A stretch of 64,000 nt of DNA from Crocodylus rhombifer (GCA_038503035.1 JAVSML010001078.1:317972-381971); one strand, 5' to 3'; shown: positions 10,557 to 22,516, counted from the stretch's first letter. Made by a program: numbers and translations. The notes: generated from the letters alone by a model not told the origin.

Positions 10557-11202
10557 TCTGGAGTTACTGTGCAGTATTCACAAGGTCTGTGTCTCTCATA
10601 TTGCACATGCACACAAGGAAACTTGCAGAGCATCAAGTGGTGCCTTCTGCTAGTAGCTGCTCCACACCACCTAGGCATTGGCTGGCTGGCTGAGGACATA
10701 CCCAAGCTGTTTAAGTTCTGAAGGGCACGGTAGTCAGGAACCAACCTTAGCAAATGCTGCCTCGTGATGCCTCATGGATGCTCTGGAAAGGCAAAGGCTC
10801 CTGTTCTCAATGGCAGGCTGACATGACTTACAGCAGGATGTAAGCATAGAAATCAGAGGCCCACAGTTCCTCGCGGGGTGGGGAGGGAGGTCTTCAACTT
10901 GTTCAGCCAAAGTGTATGAACAACTTGATGAGCTCCTCTCCCCTCTCAGACTCCATTTCTGCTCACAACACAGCACTTAAAACATTTCATTTCATGGGCC
11001 ATGTAAAATGCTCGTTCTCAGCATGCTGCCAGCCCACAGACCATGATGGGGTCTGACCTGCTTCCACCATTTCCGCCTGTTGAATAGAGATTCATGGTCC
11101 AGTAAAGATAAGATAAGAACCAACCAGAGCCCAAACCATATATGGAGCTAAAAAGAGGGTTTGGGCACTAGAAAGACTTCTGTAAACTTCATATTTTAAT
11201 TC
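10557..11202. other. No gene or repeat recognised
   Basis: Unique-looking sequence with only short open frames. Confidence 0.4.
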
Positions 11203-11263
11203 CCCGTCCCATGTCCCGCCCCCTCCCCCCCCCCGCCCATCCCCTCCTCCCACCCCCTGCCCT
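11203..11263 (-). repeat. C-rich tract with G-quadruplex potential on the minus strand
   Basis: About 60 bases are almost pure C/T with at least six runs of four or more C, including an 11-base C run. On the minus strand this gives many G runs with short loops, the usual G-quadruplex pattern, plus GGGCGG-type Sp/KLF words. No gene start is visible beside it. Confidence 0.6.
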
Positions 11264-12618
11264 GGAAATCCTAACTTCGCGAGACTGGATTCTCAGTTGG
11301 TATCTGTAGCCGTCACTCAGCTGAAGTCACCCCACTGATGTCAATAGGACTCCGCTGATTTTACACCCTTTGAGGGCCTGGTTCATGGTTTTTGCTGTGG
11401 CCAGAAACAAATATACACTGAAATGAGGCTCTTCTCATGATACCTCTCTACTGACCGGGATTAGGCATTACCGGAAATTTCACCGGTGGCCTTGTTCTTC
11501 TGTAGATCTTGAGAAAGAGGTGGCTTGTGGATACATTTAGAGAAACAACTCAACTTTGGGGTGTTTATATCCACCGTGAACTTCTGAACCTCTCTGAGGT
11601 TCTCCCATGGCTAGTCTGAATCCACCCATCTCACCAAGCAGAATTTCACAGCCTCTACCCAGCAGGCCCAACCCTTCCAACACTGCTGTGAGCAAAACAG
11701 GTGCAGCTTTCCTTCTGAATTGATTACCCCAATTATTTCACTTTATTATATGAAACCTGAGGAAAAGATGAAGTGCTCCTAATTCTTGGCTGGCTGCCCT
11801 TTCCAGCGCCAGCTCGATCATTAGAAATTACAAATTGATGCTGGCTGTCTGCACTGGCAGTCTGTACTGTACAATAGGAAGATTTATGTCCCGATGTAGG
11901 CAGCACTGATGGAATAAATTAAACTGGGCATGAAAAGGAATCAAGATTTACCCTGCATTTGAAATACTTTTGCTTCAAGGCCTCATGGCGAAGCGTGAAA
12001 AACATTCCATTCAGAGGCAAACGTATCCTGTATCCCTCACCAAAAAAAAAAATCTTTGTTAACTTGACATTAAGACCACTAGATTACACTCCACTCTGCT
12101 TCCAACATACAAAAAAAAACAGCTGGAGAAAGGCCTTGCATTGACACAGTGGAAACGTGCAAAAGCTAAAGTTGCCAATGGACATTTGATTCTAGAGATG
12201 GATCTGAAACAAGACCCCAGCACCCTGCAGGTGTTTGAAACCTGAACTTTCATCCAGATGTTGCAAATCGGCCCTCTCCCTAAAACAAGCCAAAAAGACA
12301 ACCTTCCTGGGATGGTTCATGCACAAAGGTCTAATCTGGAATTTCAGACACTCTAGAAGTACAGTGTCTAATGTAGCATAAGCCGTGGTCCTGTATGGAA
12401 GTGGCTGAAGAGGTGTCTGAAAAATGAGCGCTGTACTGAAGCTTGGGACTTTGAAGCCTGGTGATCCATCAATTTGTTCTTCCATTTTCAAAAGCTAAAA
12501 GGAATTTTGATGTGCTAAAACAATGTTTCCGTGCCAGAGGGTCACGATCCCAAGAGAGGTCATGATAGACAATCTAGGGGCCTATTGAGGCACTGAAAAT
12601 GTCATTGCAATTCATAAG
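11264..12618. other. No gene; possible ancient repeat near 11310-11385
   Basis: GCTGAAGTCACCCCACTGATG..CAATAGGACTCCGCTGATTTTACACC resembles a very old repeat of the GAAGTCAATGGGAGT type common in sauropsid DNA. The remainder shows nothing recognisable. A run of A at 12043-12052 and another at 12111-12118 are short homopolymers. Confidence 0.4.
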
Positions 12619-13005
12619 CAATGGGAGTGTCTACACGTGCATTTATGCTGGTTTAAATTTATTGCACAGTAAGTTACTGCACAGCAAGCAAGAACAGGCC
12701 AGCATCTACACATGCCGGCATTAAAGTACATTAACACTATGTGTGGACTGACTTGGTTAGCCCCAACTCAGTCCACACACACAGTGTTACTGCACAGTAA
12801 GGTGTTTATATATGAGGTACTGCACAGTAACTAATCAGACATAAATTTGTTACCTCCATGATACAGGTATCAAATTTGTGCTCAAGTTGGTGGAAGTCAC
12901 CATATTTACTGCATAGTATGGGCATGCACATGTAGATGCATACTCATACTGTGTAGTAATTTTGGTTACTGCACAGTAAATGCACACATGTAGCTGCACC
13001 CACTG
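12619..13005. mobile_element. Non-autonomous DNA element (copy 4)
   Basis: It starts CAATGGGAGTGTCTACACGTGC and ends TGTAGCTGCACCCACTG, good inverted repeats of one another. The interior is dominated by TTACTGCACAGTAA words in both orientations and by a central pair, GTGTGGACTGACTTGGTTAG / CTCAGTCCACACAC. It is non-coding. Confidence 0.75.
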
Positions 13006-13687
13006 AGAATAAAATTTCCAGAATAACTCTGGAATGGCCCAAACTTCCAAGTCTCTGAAATCCAATACAGCCTTCCAGGATTCATCGTGTTATGTAGGCT
13101 TACCATTTATGTTTTACTCTTAATCTTATTGTAATTATAAAGAGATCCTTTTTCAGCCTTTTTTTTCTTTTCTTTTTTACTTTGAATAAGGGCTAAGTTG
13201 GTCTTTGTCCTGTCCCTTTGCAGTCTCACTTCATGGTTTACAACATCAAAAGCAGGTTCAGAGCACTGCATGGGAAGTTTTGCCCTGCTGCCTCCAAGCC
13301 CTTACCCCAAACCCACTTTTTTGCCTGTCACCATGAGCTTGGCTCCCACATTCCCTGAGCAGCAATGCTAGTCAAGATGGTCTCTTGACTTGGTGAGAAG
13401 TGTGATGGGATCCTTGCTTTGTGCCTTTCTGTACTGCAGAAACAGAACCCACTTTGGAACCCAGAGCCTCTGTAGGACTTGCCAACACAAAACGTATTCT
13501 AATGGAAATTAAATTCACCATTACAATTTCTCCCACATACCCCCCCAGAGAGGTCTTGCATACCCCCAGGGTCATGTACTATAGTTTGAGCACCCCTGGT
13601 CTAGGTGATGTGGTTAACTCCAGAAGGGTTTTCTAAAATTGATGTCAAATATAATGTTTCCTGCCAAGAAAAGACCTTGCTCCACAC
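13006..13687. other. No gene or repeat recognised
   Basis: Unique-looking. The phrase GTTTGAGCACCCCTGGTCTAG near 13588 may be the end of an hAT-like element (GAGCACCCCTGG), but no partner terminus was found. Confidence 0.35.
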
Positions 13688-13930
13688 CAGGCATGTCTAC
13701 ACATAATGCTAGACGTGCAGTAGACTAATTCTACTGCCCATTAGCATGTTGTGCCAAAAGCCATGCTAATGTACAGTAGAATTAGTCTACTGTGCCTTAG
13801 CATCATGTAAAAAATGTGTGCCAGTGATACTGTTATTACAGGTACCTGTTATTAATATACCTGTTATTACAGGTACTAAACTTGATGCACCATAAATACA
13901 GCACATTAATACACAAGTAGACGTGCCCAC
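13688..13930. mobile_element. Non-autonomous DNA element (copy 5)
   Basis: Ends CAGGCATGTCTACACATAATG and AAGTAGACGTGCCC. The inner arms TAGACTAATTCTACTG and CAGTAGAATTAGTCTA are perfect complements, so the element folds back. Inside the right half CTGTTATTACAGGTAC occurs twice in direct orientation (near 13828 and 13861) as a small secondary duplication. Confidence 0.7.
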
Positions 13931-14441
13931 CATTCAATGGCAAAACTCCCATGGATTTCAAGGATGTAGGATTAAGCCCCAAGTCATGTGCTAGAAGATT
14001 AGCAAGAGATATACACAGAAAGGGAGCGAATCAACATGAAATCGGTGAATGAGCCAAATGTGTACGTGCAGAAATAAATTGGCATGACTCACCCAATTGC
14101 TCCTGTGAAGGCAATGGAGATATGCCCTCAACGAACTTGGCAGCTGACCAGATAAGTAGCACCAGTAGAAAACTCATCGAAAAGGTTCTGGAAAGCCAGC
14201 TTTGTTCGGGTGTCCAGATCAATCAGCTTCCAACCACCTACAGAGACCCCGCAGCAGGCTTTGAAAAGCTTTCTTTCTTTTTTTTATTTTTATTTTTTCT
14301 TGCAGTGCTTAACTTTACAACCTCAATATTTTTAATGATGTTCTTACTGAGCTGTATTAAAAGACCACACAAAGGTGAAGCACACAAAATTCAGATTGCT
14401 CAGGCAGCTTTTATTCTCTTCCTGCTGTGCGACAGCCTAAC

Positions 14442-14595
14442 ATAGATTCATGGATTGTGAGGGCTGGAAGGGACCTGGCAAGATCATCAGGTCCAGACCC
14501 CTGCACTAGGCAGGAAAGACAACTGGGGACAGGTGACCTCAGCAAGGTGACCATCCAGTCTCCCCTTAATGCCTGAGTGATGCCCGTTTCGGAAG
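14442..14595 (-). mobile_element. CR1: CR1 3'-end fragment
   Basis: Reverse complement of a CR1 3' end: plus strand reads ATTCATGGATTGTGAGGGCTGG, then AGGGACCTGGCAAGATCATC and CCAGACCCCTGCACTAGGCAGG. Strongly 5'-truncated (~150 bp). Confidence 0.75.
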
Positions 14596-14754
14596 GATGT
14601 ATACACGCGCGTACCGCACACGTGTATGCTGCAGTGATGAGAATAGTCACTAATACATAGGTGGCAGATGTAGATCATAAGGCTTAATGCTGTCCTGCAA
14701 AATACTTGCTATTCAGCTTGATCAGAACTAGTAAAGAACAAAACACAGCGCTGG

Positions 14755-14886
14755 GAGAGGTAGTTAGCCGCGATCACCTGAAATAAGGTAGGAGGCTGTG
14801 TAGAGACGCACCTTACAGTTAACGATAAGGTACATCTCTACCTGGCCTTCTACTTTATTTCCGATTACCATGGCTAACTACCTCTC
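14755..14886. repeat. 132-bp palindrome (foldback/MITE-like)
   Basis: The two 66-bp arms 14755-14820 and 14821-14886 are inverted repeats with about 51 of 66 positions paired and no spacer; the centre is GTTAAC. The outer 15 bases (GAGAGGTAGTTAGCC) pair perfectly. Mismatches cluster in the middle of the arms. It could be a palindromic MITE or a solo foldback. It is unrelated to the CAGTGGG family. Confidence 0.8.
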
Positions 14887-16494
14887 TACCAATATGCAAT
14901 GCCATCACAGCAATGCATTACAGGCAGCAGTAGTGGAAGGGATGTGCTATGGCTTTTGCTGCGCCAACCCCCAGGCTCCACTGCATTTACCTAGAAGAGA
15001 TTTATGGGTCCCTCCATGCAGGGAGACATGGGACTAGATCATTTTAAAAGAGTGGTTTTTAATTCAAGAGGAATTAAACCAAGGAAGGGTTTGTTCTGTT
15101 AGAAGTAGATAATCTCAGCTGGTCCCAGCTGTTCAGACAGCCACGGTGCCTCCCGTGGTATTGAGAGCACTCAGCCCCCATCACTAGGTTTTTTCCTAGC
15201 ATGGCATACACCGGGGACTCTGGGGACAGCTGGCCTCGCCCAACAGCTTATTCAGGGGGTTGGTACAAATGGGCATTTCCCACCCTCCTGCAGGCAACCA
15301 CCCTATAGCCACAGGAATGATATCATTGGAGAGAGACCCCCACAGCATGGTGGGATGGAGAGGGCAGGTTGTGGACTGAGCCAGTTTGCATCCTCATAAC
15401 CCTTTGAATACTACAGTTGTCACAACATTGTGCATCTCCCCTGGAAGTTAAAACTGTACAACCAAGCAAGGCACACGGGCCATGCCAAGAAGAGGTGTTT
15501 CACAGCCAGAATGCCCCCAGGACCTCTCAGGGACTCCTCCAGCTGCTAGTCAGGGGTAAGACACAGGCAATGATTCCTCTAAGGACCAATCGCAACCTTG
15601 AAGGCTTCCAATCCTTTTGCAAACGGTATCTGATGCCGAACCAAAGCAAACGCTCCAGTCTTATGGCCCTTGAATGTAGAGTGACCAGATCTAGGTATGG
15701 GCTGGGATTTTGCTGCTTGAAGTGGTCTCTCAAATGTAAGGGAGCCTATCCTGCCTGCTGAAGGGAGTGGAGCATCTAGGGCGAGCAGAGCATGAGCACT
15801 CCCATGAGAGGTACCAACGAGAGCAAGCTTTCCTCTTCACAGCCAAGGCCAAGTATCAGGCAAGCAATGAAGCCAGAGTCAGGATATCCAGGCTAAATAT
15901 TAGCCAAGAGGCAAATCAGGAGTCTTAGTCATTGGTCCTGGGAATCTGAGGGATAGGCTAGGCTGAGCAGGAGCCTGCAAGTCCTGGGTGGCAAGAGCCA
16001 GTAGGAATCGGGAAGCGGGGAGCCAACTGGGCCACAGTGCTCCTGAAGAAGAGTCGTGTGACTGCAGGTGAGGGCGTATCCTCCTAGGATGGGAGACTTT
16101 ACCCTCCCCAGGAGTTTCTTTATGTGAAATATTTAGTGCCAGAAGCTCAGCTAGCAAAAATCAACAGAGCTCAACAATTTCAGTGCAGTTGTGATTTACT
16201 GCAGATGGCAAATCCAGCCCCATGTGTTTAGCACCGAGATCCTTAGGATCAAGAATCTGATTTCCAAACAGGCTTATTTATTACCTGTCTACCTTCTCCT
16301 CAGGAGAATTAACTTCCCTGCCAAAGGGAGTAGGAATAAACCCTGAAACCTTTGCGGTGACGGGCATACAGGACCAAACACTACTGGAAGTACAGCTGTT
16401 TTAACCCTCAGTCACTCAGTGGAGTCAAATCCCAATGAATAATTTTTTCTCTCCCTTTCAGCATCTGCTCTGAAAAATTAGGAGGGGAAAAATT
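14887..16494. other. No gene or repeat recognised
   Basis: About 1.6 kb of mixed composition. Open frames of up to 114 codons show no recognisable domain and no repeat family stands out. Confidence 0.4.
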
Positions 16495-16713
16495 TGGTTA
16501 GGATTAGGGTTATGCTTGGGGTAGGGGTAGGGGTAGGGTAAGAGTTAGAGTTATGGTTATGGTTGGGGTTAGGGGTAGGGTGGGGTAAGAGTTAGGGTTA
16601 TGGTTATGCTTGGGGTTAGGGGTAGGATTCGGGTTAGAGTTAGGATTATGGTTATGCTTGGGGTTAGGGGTAGGGTTGGGGTTAGGGTTAAGGTTAGGGT
16701 TAGGACTGACCTG
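16495..16713 (+). repeat. Degenerate telomere-like tandem array
   Basis: About 215 bp made of TTAGGG and its one-base variants (TTATGG, TTGGGG, TAGGGG, TTAGAG). On top of the hexamer there is a higher-order unit of about 47 bp: TTATGCTTGGGG / TTATGGTTGGGG recur at about 16510, 16556, 16604 and 16652. The only long frame through it (Val/Arg/Gly-rich) is a by-product of the repeat. It may be an interstitial telomeric relic or a minisatellite that converged on the motif. Confidence 0.8.
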
Positions 16714-17704
16714 AGGTGCGTTGTATTTTGCTTTGTGTTATTTTTTCCTAGCTTGATGGAAGACCAGCAACATCAAAATAATCGTCTCAGGTCCAAAGGA
16801 CTATTTCATGCACCTGAAATTAGCTGTTTCATAGTCAGACACTTGTAATAAATAGCAAATTAAACAAAAGCTAGGTTCAGCAATTGGCCTGAAGTAGTGA
16901 AAGAGGAGGGTGGAGAGAATGAGGCCATGGTTTCTCACAATCCATAGGCTACGTGCAAAATGAAATAGTATTGGCCACAGAGATGGAGAGCAATCCTGCC
17001 CAGAGCAGCTGATTGCCTTGTAATCAGGTGTGAGTTCCAGTCCTCATGGGCTAAGAAATAATTGAACTTAGGACTCCAACATCCAACAGGAGTGCCCTAC
17101 CCCTGGGCGGCTGAAATGGGTCTGGACTCCCAGTCCACCACTTCCCTTGGCCACTTTTTTAACCTAATTCCAGGTGAAAACATATTCAGCTGAAACCATT
17201 CATCAAATCCATTAGGAAATAGCCTCCCTCTCCAGAGCTGCAGATTTCCACATACAATCTATTCAGCAAAAAGTATTCACTCACTTCTATTCCCATTCCC
17301 AGTCCAGACATCCACTGTCTGCCAGGAGAGCCAGCCTCAGAAGAGCCCTGGGTATTTCGTTCTTTGGCATTCATGGGATGGCTTGAAAGTGGCTGAGAAA
17401 TGCATTTGGCTCTCAGTCCTTCTTCAGGAAAAGCCCTCCCTGAGTCCACAGGACTGTGCCTTGAACAGGAGATTGGCAGCACACTGAATTCCTGACCTTG
17501 TGCATTATTATTACGGAAAGGAGACGAGTCTGGTCTGGTCGAATATATAACACAGGACACGATCGGATACAAGCAAATCCGCGAAACAGGGCAAGTTCAC
17601 CATTGCTTCATGTGGCTACGACTGCGCTTCAGTGATGTTACCAGCCCTGGTTTGACTTTTATCCGAATGCCCTCATTGTCCTCTCTCTCATTCGGACCTT
17701 GCAT
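16714..17704. other. No gene or repeat recognised
   Basis: Unique-looking sequence. A 128-codon minus-strand open frame at 17186-17572 has no recognisable similarity. Confidence 0.35.
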
Positions 17705-17875
17705 TGCTCAGGGGTTGGGAGTGAGGGGCACCAGCAGCAAGGTTGGGGAGGTGGGAGCTATGGGTCAGGAGTGAGGAGCACTGGGAGGGCCAGGGGCTGT
17801 GAGTTGGGAGTGAGGTGTGCCCCCCCAACAGCTGTCCTCTTTTTTTGGAACTGGAAATATGGCAACCCTAAGCAA
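17705..17875 (+). repeat. G-rich degenerate repeat
   Basis: The word GTTGGGAGTGAGGGGCAC recurs in altered form at about 17714, 17764 and 17803. The block ends TTTTTTTGGAACTGGAAATATGGCAACCCTAAG, which looks like the end of a dispersed sauropsid repeat. The class is unknown. Confidence 0.45.
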
Positions 17876-19293
17876 CGCACTCAATGTGTTTATAGCTGAG
17901 GATTTAACCGGGAGCTTTTAAGTTTAAACCCATTACCATGGATTTACACGATGGAGGAAGCAAGACATTGAATCAGCCTCTGAAAAAGGAATGCTTCATG
18001 CCAGCAGATAAAGCAACATCCCCTGTTAAAAAGCACTGAAATAAAGATAAAAGCTCGTTGCATTATATTTTAATAAAAGCACTAATTGAAAAGAAAAGTG
18101 TAAACGCCTTTGTTTTTTTCTTGCAGGAAAGAAAACGTTTAATCTGTTAAACCCAAGCTTCTCCCTCGAACAGGCAGTGGTTTTTCTTTAAAAAAAAAAG
18201 TCCAAATGACTTTTGCTAGGAAATACCAGCCAGTAATTACTAGGCCGAAGCAGATGGGATTCTGCAAAGTGTTAGCATTAGCAGTGATGTTTTCATAGCA
18301 CAGGGCCAAGGACATCCCTTAGTGTAACTCCACTGCAATCAGTGGTACTAGCCGAGCAAAGGATCTGGCCCATCTCCTTGTGCTTTGGCTAGCCGCTTGC
18401 CCTCTATTAAAGCATTTCCTTCATAGAAATCGGGCTCACGTTCTGTGCCTTGCTACCCAACAGCCGAAACGTTTTGAGACGCTCGGGTTAGGAAGCGCGC
18501 CACTGACCTCAGCGTTACCGAATTTCAGGCAAGATCTCTCCCCTGGCTCAGCTTCTCGTCCATGGCCTGAGGTCAGGGGCTGTAATTGTGGGTTGTGAAT
18601 ACAAAAACAGAGAGAGACACCAGATCTCTGCAGAAGCCTTGAGAGCTGCAGGAGTGCTCGTAACAGGACGGGAAGCATTTGGCTTCCACCTGGCTTCGCT
18701 CTTTAAGAGCTCGTACCCAAGGCCAAGGCTGCTGGGTTTGTTTTCCCTTCCCTTTGCCCTGGTCAGGACTCTGTCTGCCCATCCAAATACAAGAGCAAAG
18801 AGAGACTAGAGTGACCTTGGCACCGCAGCCGTCTGAGATGGAAAGAAATGGCATCCAAACCCCTTCTTGGAACTGGCAGTCCCGAAGCAACGCCGCAGCC
18901 CGTCGGGTTTGACATTTCAGAAGACGGGAGAGGAAACAAAATGAGCATCAGAAAGGAAGATGTGTGGGTTACACCAAGCTACAATTCATGGGTCTAATGT
19001 TAACTCGAACCAGGGCCTCGTGCCAGAGATTTCCCCCAGACGGGGGGCGGTGTGGGACGCTGAGGAATATGGCCCCGGGCCTTTGGGGATTGGTGTCCAC
19101 ACGTCTTTGCTACCTGGGGTCCCCCACGGCTGGAGGGGACATTTTGGATCGGTGTTGCAAAACCGTGTCTGCCTTCTCTGCTTGTTCACAAATTGTGAAT
19201 GAACTCAGTGAGGTGGGAAGAGAGAAAAAGAAGTAGGCTGCTCTTTTCGCAAAGCCTCTCGTGTGGAAACCAAGGATCGATCGCACAAGCGGA
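17876..19293. other. Mostly unique DNA with CpG-containing patches
   Basis: CpG density rises locally at 18465-18565 and 18890-19060. The phrase AACGTTTTGAGACGCTCGGG near 18467 resembles the CGCTTTGAGATCCTC end of old SINEs, and part of it recurs at 52686. Open frames on both strands overlap each other and show no protein family. Confidence 0.35.
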
Positions 19294-20700
19294 GAAGAGC
19301 AGGATGGGAAGGGATGTCTGGAGGTCACCTAGGCCAGCCCCCGGCTCCACCTCTGATTTAACCACCCCTCCAAGGGGCTAGCGTGCTCTTAGAAATGTAG
19401 AGATGGAGATCCCACCGCTGCTCTGCGCAGCCTCCACGCTCACCGTGGAAAAGTCCTTCCTAATCTCCAACCCGAATTTCCCTGGCTGCGTTTGGACACC
19501 TTGGCTCTCGCTCCTGCCCCAGGCAGCCACACAAAATAGTCCGTCTCCATTCTCTTTATAACCCCCTTCGGGCAGTTGAAGACAATTATCAAATAGCCCC
19601 TTGGTCTGCTCTTCTGTGACTAAACCATCTTCGTTCTTTCAGCATTTCCTCGTAAGTCTTGCATTCAGGGCCCTGATCATTTCTGTCACTCTCCTCTGGA
19701 CTTCTCTTGCATTGGTAGGAGTGTGGCTGCGTCGGTAGGAGCGTTGCCGGCAGTTCGATGGCAGCGATCCTTCCCCTCTATTCAGCACTGGGGGGGCCAC
19801 ATCTGGAGTGCTGTGTCCAGCTGTGGGCCCCCACTACAGAAGGGATGTGGACACATTAGAGAGAGTCCAGCGGAGGGCAATGAAAATGGTTGGGGGCTGG
19901 GGGACAGGACTGGTGAGGAGAGGCTGAGGGAAATGGGCTGATTGAGTCTGCAGAAGAGAAGACTGAGGGGGATTGAAGAGCAGCCGTCACCTCCCTGCCG
20001 GGGGGCTGCAAAGAGGATGGAGCTGGGCTGGTCTCAGTGGGAGCAGATGGCAGGACAAGGAGCAACGGGCTCAAGCTGCAGCAAGGGAAGTTGAGGTGGG
20101 ATATTAGGAAAAAAATAACTCACTAGGAGGGTGGTGAAGCATTGAAGAGATTACCCAGAGAGGTGGTGGAGTCCGCATCCTTGGAGGTTTTGAAGACCTG
20201 GGTAGACAAAGTCTTGTCTGGGATGATGTAGTTGGGGGTGATCCTGCTGGGAGCAGGGGTTTGGACTAGATGTGACCTCCCAAATTCCCTTCCAACCCTC
20301 ATTTTCTGTGATTCTTCCCAATCCGTCCACACCTTTCTTACAGTGAGGTGACCAAAACTGGAAACAAGACTCCAGGTGAGGCATCACCAGTGCTAATTAA
20401 AGCAAGATAATTAGTTCTTTTGGTCTGCAAATGACTCTTCTATTAATATGGCCCAGGATGCAGGCCTCTTGCAAAAAGGACACACTCTTGGCTCATCATC
20501 AGCCCATGATCCAGTGTAACCCCCAGGTTACTAGCCTAGCTAGTCATGCCCCAGCCTGTATTATTGCCTGAAATCATGAGAAGAATCCCCCCCAAGATTT
20601 CAAGAACCCAGACGTTGCAAACCTGGGTGACTTGAATTGCACAGCTTTGCATGCACTTGAGGTGATTCAAATTTCTTTTTGTCTGCTGACTTCTTAGTCA
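19294..20700 (-). mobile_element. CR1: CR1 LINE 3' half, split by another CR1
   Basis: Minus-strand CR1 in two pieces: 19294-19706, from the 3' end through the RSDIRK-type block, and 20314 to about 20700, continuing upstream (CAATCCGTCCACACCTTTCTTAC, GACTCCAGGTGAGGCATCACC). The join CTCTCCTCTGGACTT / CCAATCCGTCCACACC is colinear with other antisense CR1 copies, which shows that 19707-20313 arrived later. No intact frame. Confidence 0.8.
19707..20313 (+). mobile_element. CR1: CR1 LINE 3' end nested in an antisense CR1
   Basis: Plus-strand CR1 starting in the ORF2 C-terminal part (CTATTCAGCACTGGGGGGGCC, then CACATCTGGAGTGCTGTGTCC). It runs through the 3' UTR (GGTAGACAAAGTCTTGTCTGG, GGACTAGATGTGACCTCC) and ends TTTTCTGTGATTC. 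GCATTGGTAGGAG / GCGTCGGTAGGAG at 19709-19741 looks like a small duplication at the 5' junction. Confidence 0.85.
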
Positions 20701-20739
20701 ACTGATTTTCATGACATGGTGAGCCTGAAAAGCTAGCAG

Positions 20740-21505
20740 CATCATGTGACACATGGTTTCAACAGGTTGATCCTCACATGCCTTGGCTAGGGAAACTCAG
20801 GGAGGGAATGGTCTTGAAAAGGGTCACTCCCTGCTTCACACGCATGCATCCTGATGGAGAGCAAGGCGGGGGGGTTTCCAATACAAAAGGCCCTTAAAGG
20901 GTTAAATTGAAAACCCTTATTTGGCTGTTGGTCTCCCTCCTTTGCTTTTGCTTTTTCTCCCATCCTCTGGCACAAAACTCCCAGCATCTCCAGCCTGATC
21001 TCCACTGCCCGGAATAAAACGCATTCCCCCCATGGCACCGTCCTCTCACGCCATCCCCCCCAACTGGGAAGGCAGACAAATGACTCCTCAGGGAGCCGAC
21101 GCTAACGAGACCCCATGAATCTCCCCATCCCGAAGAGTCTTGCAGGCATTTCCCCTCCTCCGGGAGCTCAAACGCAGCGTCTCTGCAACGCACTTAGCCT
21201 CTGCCAGTCCAGGTCCTGGGAATTTGAGTTTGTTCCCAAACTCAGATGTTCCAGTTGACAGCGCAAGGCAAAGGCTGCCAAGGGAGCAGGCTGGGGAGTG
21301 AATGGGCTTGATTAAAAATAAATAATAATTTTCAGTAGAGTCTGGATGGACATCTTTACCTATGAAATAATTGTTGACAAATCTCCTGGTTAAACAAAGG
21401 ATGGAGGAACAGGGAATAAGCCTCTGTAAATCAGCACCTTGCCTTGCTTTCCTGGGTGCCTGTTAAAATCCCTCACAAGCCTGACAGGACAGGGAGAGAA
21501 GTAGT
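20740..21505. other. No gene or repeat recognised
   Basis: Unique-looking, moderately GC-rich at 20850-21210. No recognisable exon. Confidence 0.4.
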
Positions 21506-21506
21506 T

Positions 21507-21525
21507 AAAAAATAAATAAATAAAT

Positions 21526-21581
<56 letters not shown>

Positions 21582-21605
21582 GTATACATATATATATATA
21601 TATAT
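21507..21605. repeat. Compound microsatellite (AATA)n-(CA)n-(TA)n
   Basis: AATA units at 21507-21527, about 24 CA units at 21528-21576, then TA-rich sequence to 21605 with CGTA interruptions. Confidence 0.95.
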
Positions 21606-21896
21606 CTCCATGCTCAGGCTTTTAGAAACATGCAGCATTGGAAGGAATCCTGAAGGGTTTCAAATTGCCGGCTTCAATCAGGTCCTTGAGTCCATCATTT
21701 GGCCCCGAAAGGGCTGATTTTCAAAGATGTGGTACCCAGGGATGTGCTGAGGAGGCTGCTCGTGGAGAGAGGCATCCAGCTTTGTGGGGGCCCACTTCTG
21801 AACATATCAGCCAGAATTAAGATCTAAAATGCAGATGCTCATGAAGCAACTTTCCTTTCGAGTGCATGTGTTTTGATTTAAAAGCATGCACGCACG

Positions 21897-21899
<3 letters not shown>

Positions 21900-21932
<33 letters not shown>
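21900..21932. repeat. (CA)n microsatellite
   Basis: About 16 CA units, preceded by ATGCACGCACGCATA. Confidence 0.95.
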
Positions 21933-21935
<3 letters not shown>

Positions 21936-22516
21936 TCTAATGAAAAGGAAAACCAAGCTATCTGGTTCTGCATCAGGCAAAAACAAGTCAGTGAGATAGC
22001 AATAATCCCCCTTCAGTAATACACAGCAACAGAGAATCTCAAAACACTGCTCAAGTATCGATAAGCATCTGTGAGGGCCTTGTGTGCAAAGGACCTGCAT
22101 GAACTAGAACCTAACCCTTCTCTAAAGGCCCTCTTTAGACCACTCTACTGATATAAATTGCTAGGCAGCCTCATAGCACTTTGGTAAGGGAAGCCTATGT
22201 TATCCACAAAACAATTCAAAGGGATTTCTCCTCCCAACTCCATTTGAAAGTCTCCACTTTTATAGAATAGGCAAAGAAATTAGATCCTAGGTACCTTCTT
22301 CTGTGCTTTAGCCAGAAGACACTACTTCCCCCGTTCTGAAACATAGGCTAATCTCCTTAAGTATTTAGTTTCGCTGCGTGTGCTCCAACAGAAGTCGGGA
22401 GTCCCACAGTTATCATTTGGCTCTGCCACTGACCTACTCTTTGACTTCCCTTGTTTCTTCTCTCATCTTGTGTCTCATTAAGTTCTACTGTAAGCAATTT
22501 GCAACAAGAAATGTGT

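Noticed and set aside
13588..13608. hAT terminus GAGCACCCCTGG
   Set aside because: No matching opposite terminus or duplication was found within a plausible distance.
16600..16848. Val/Arg/Gly-rich 82-codon frame
   Set aside because: Pure translation of the telomere-like repeat.
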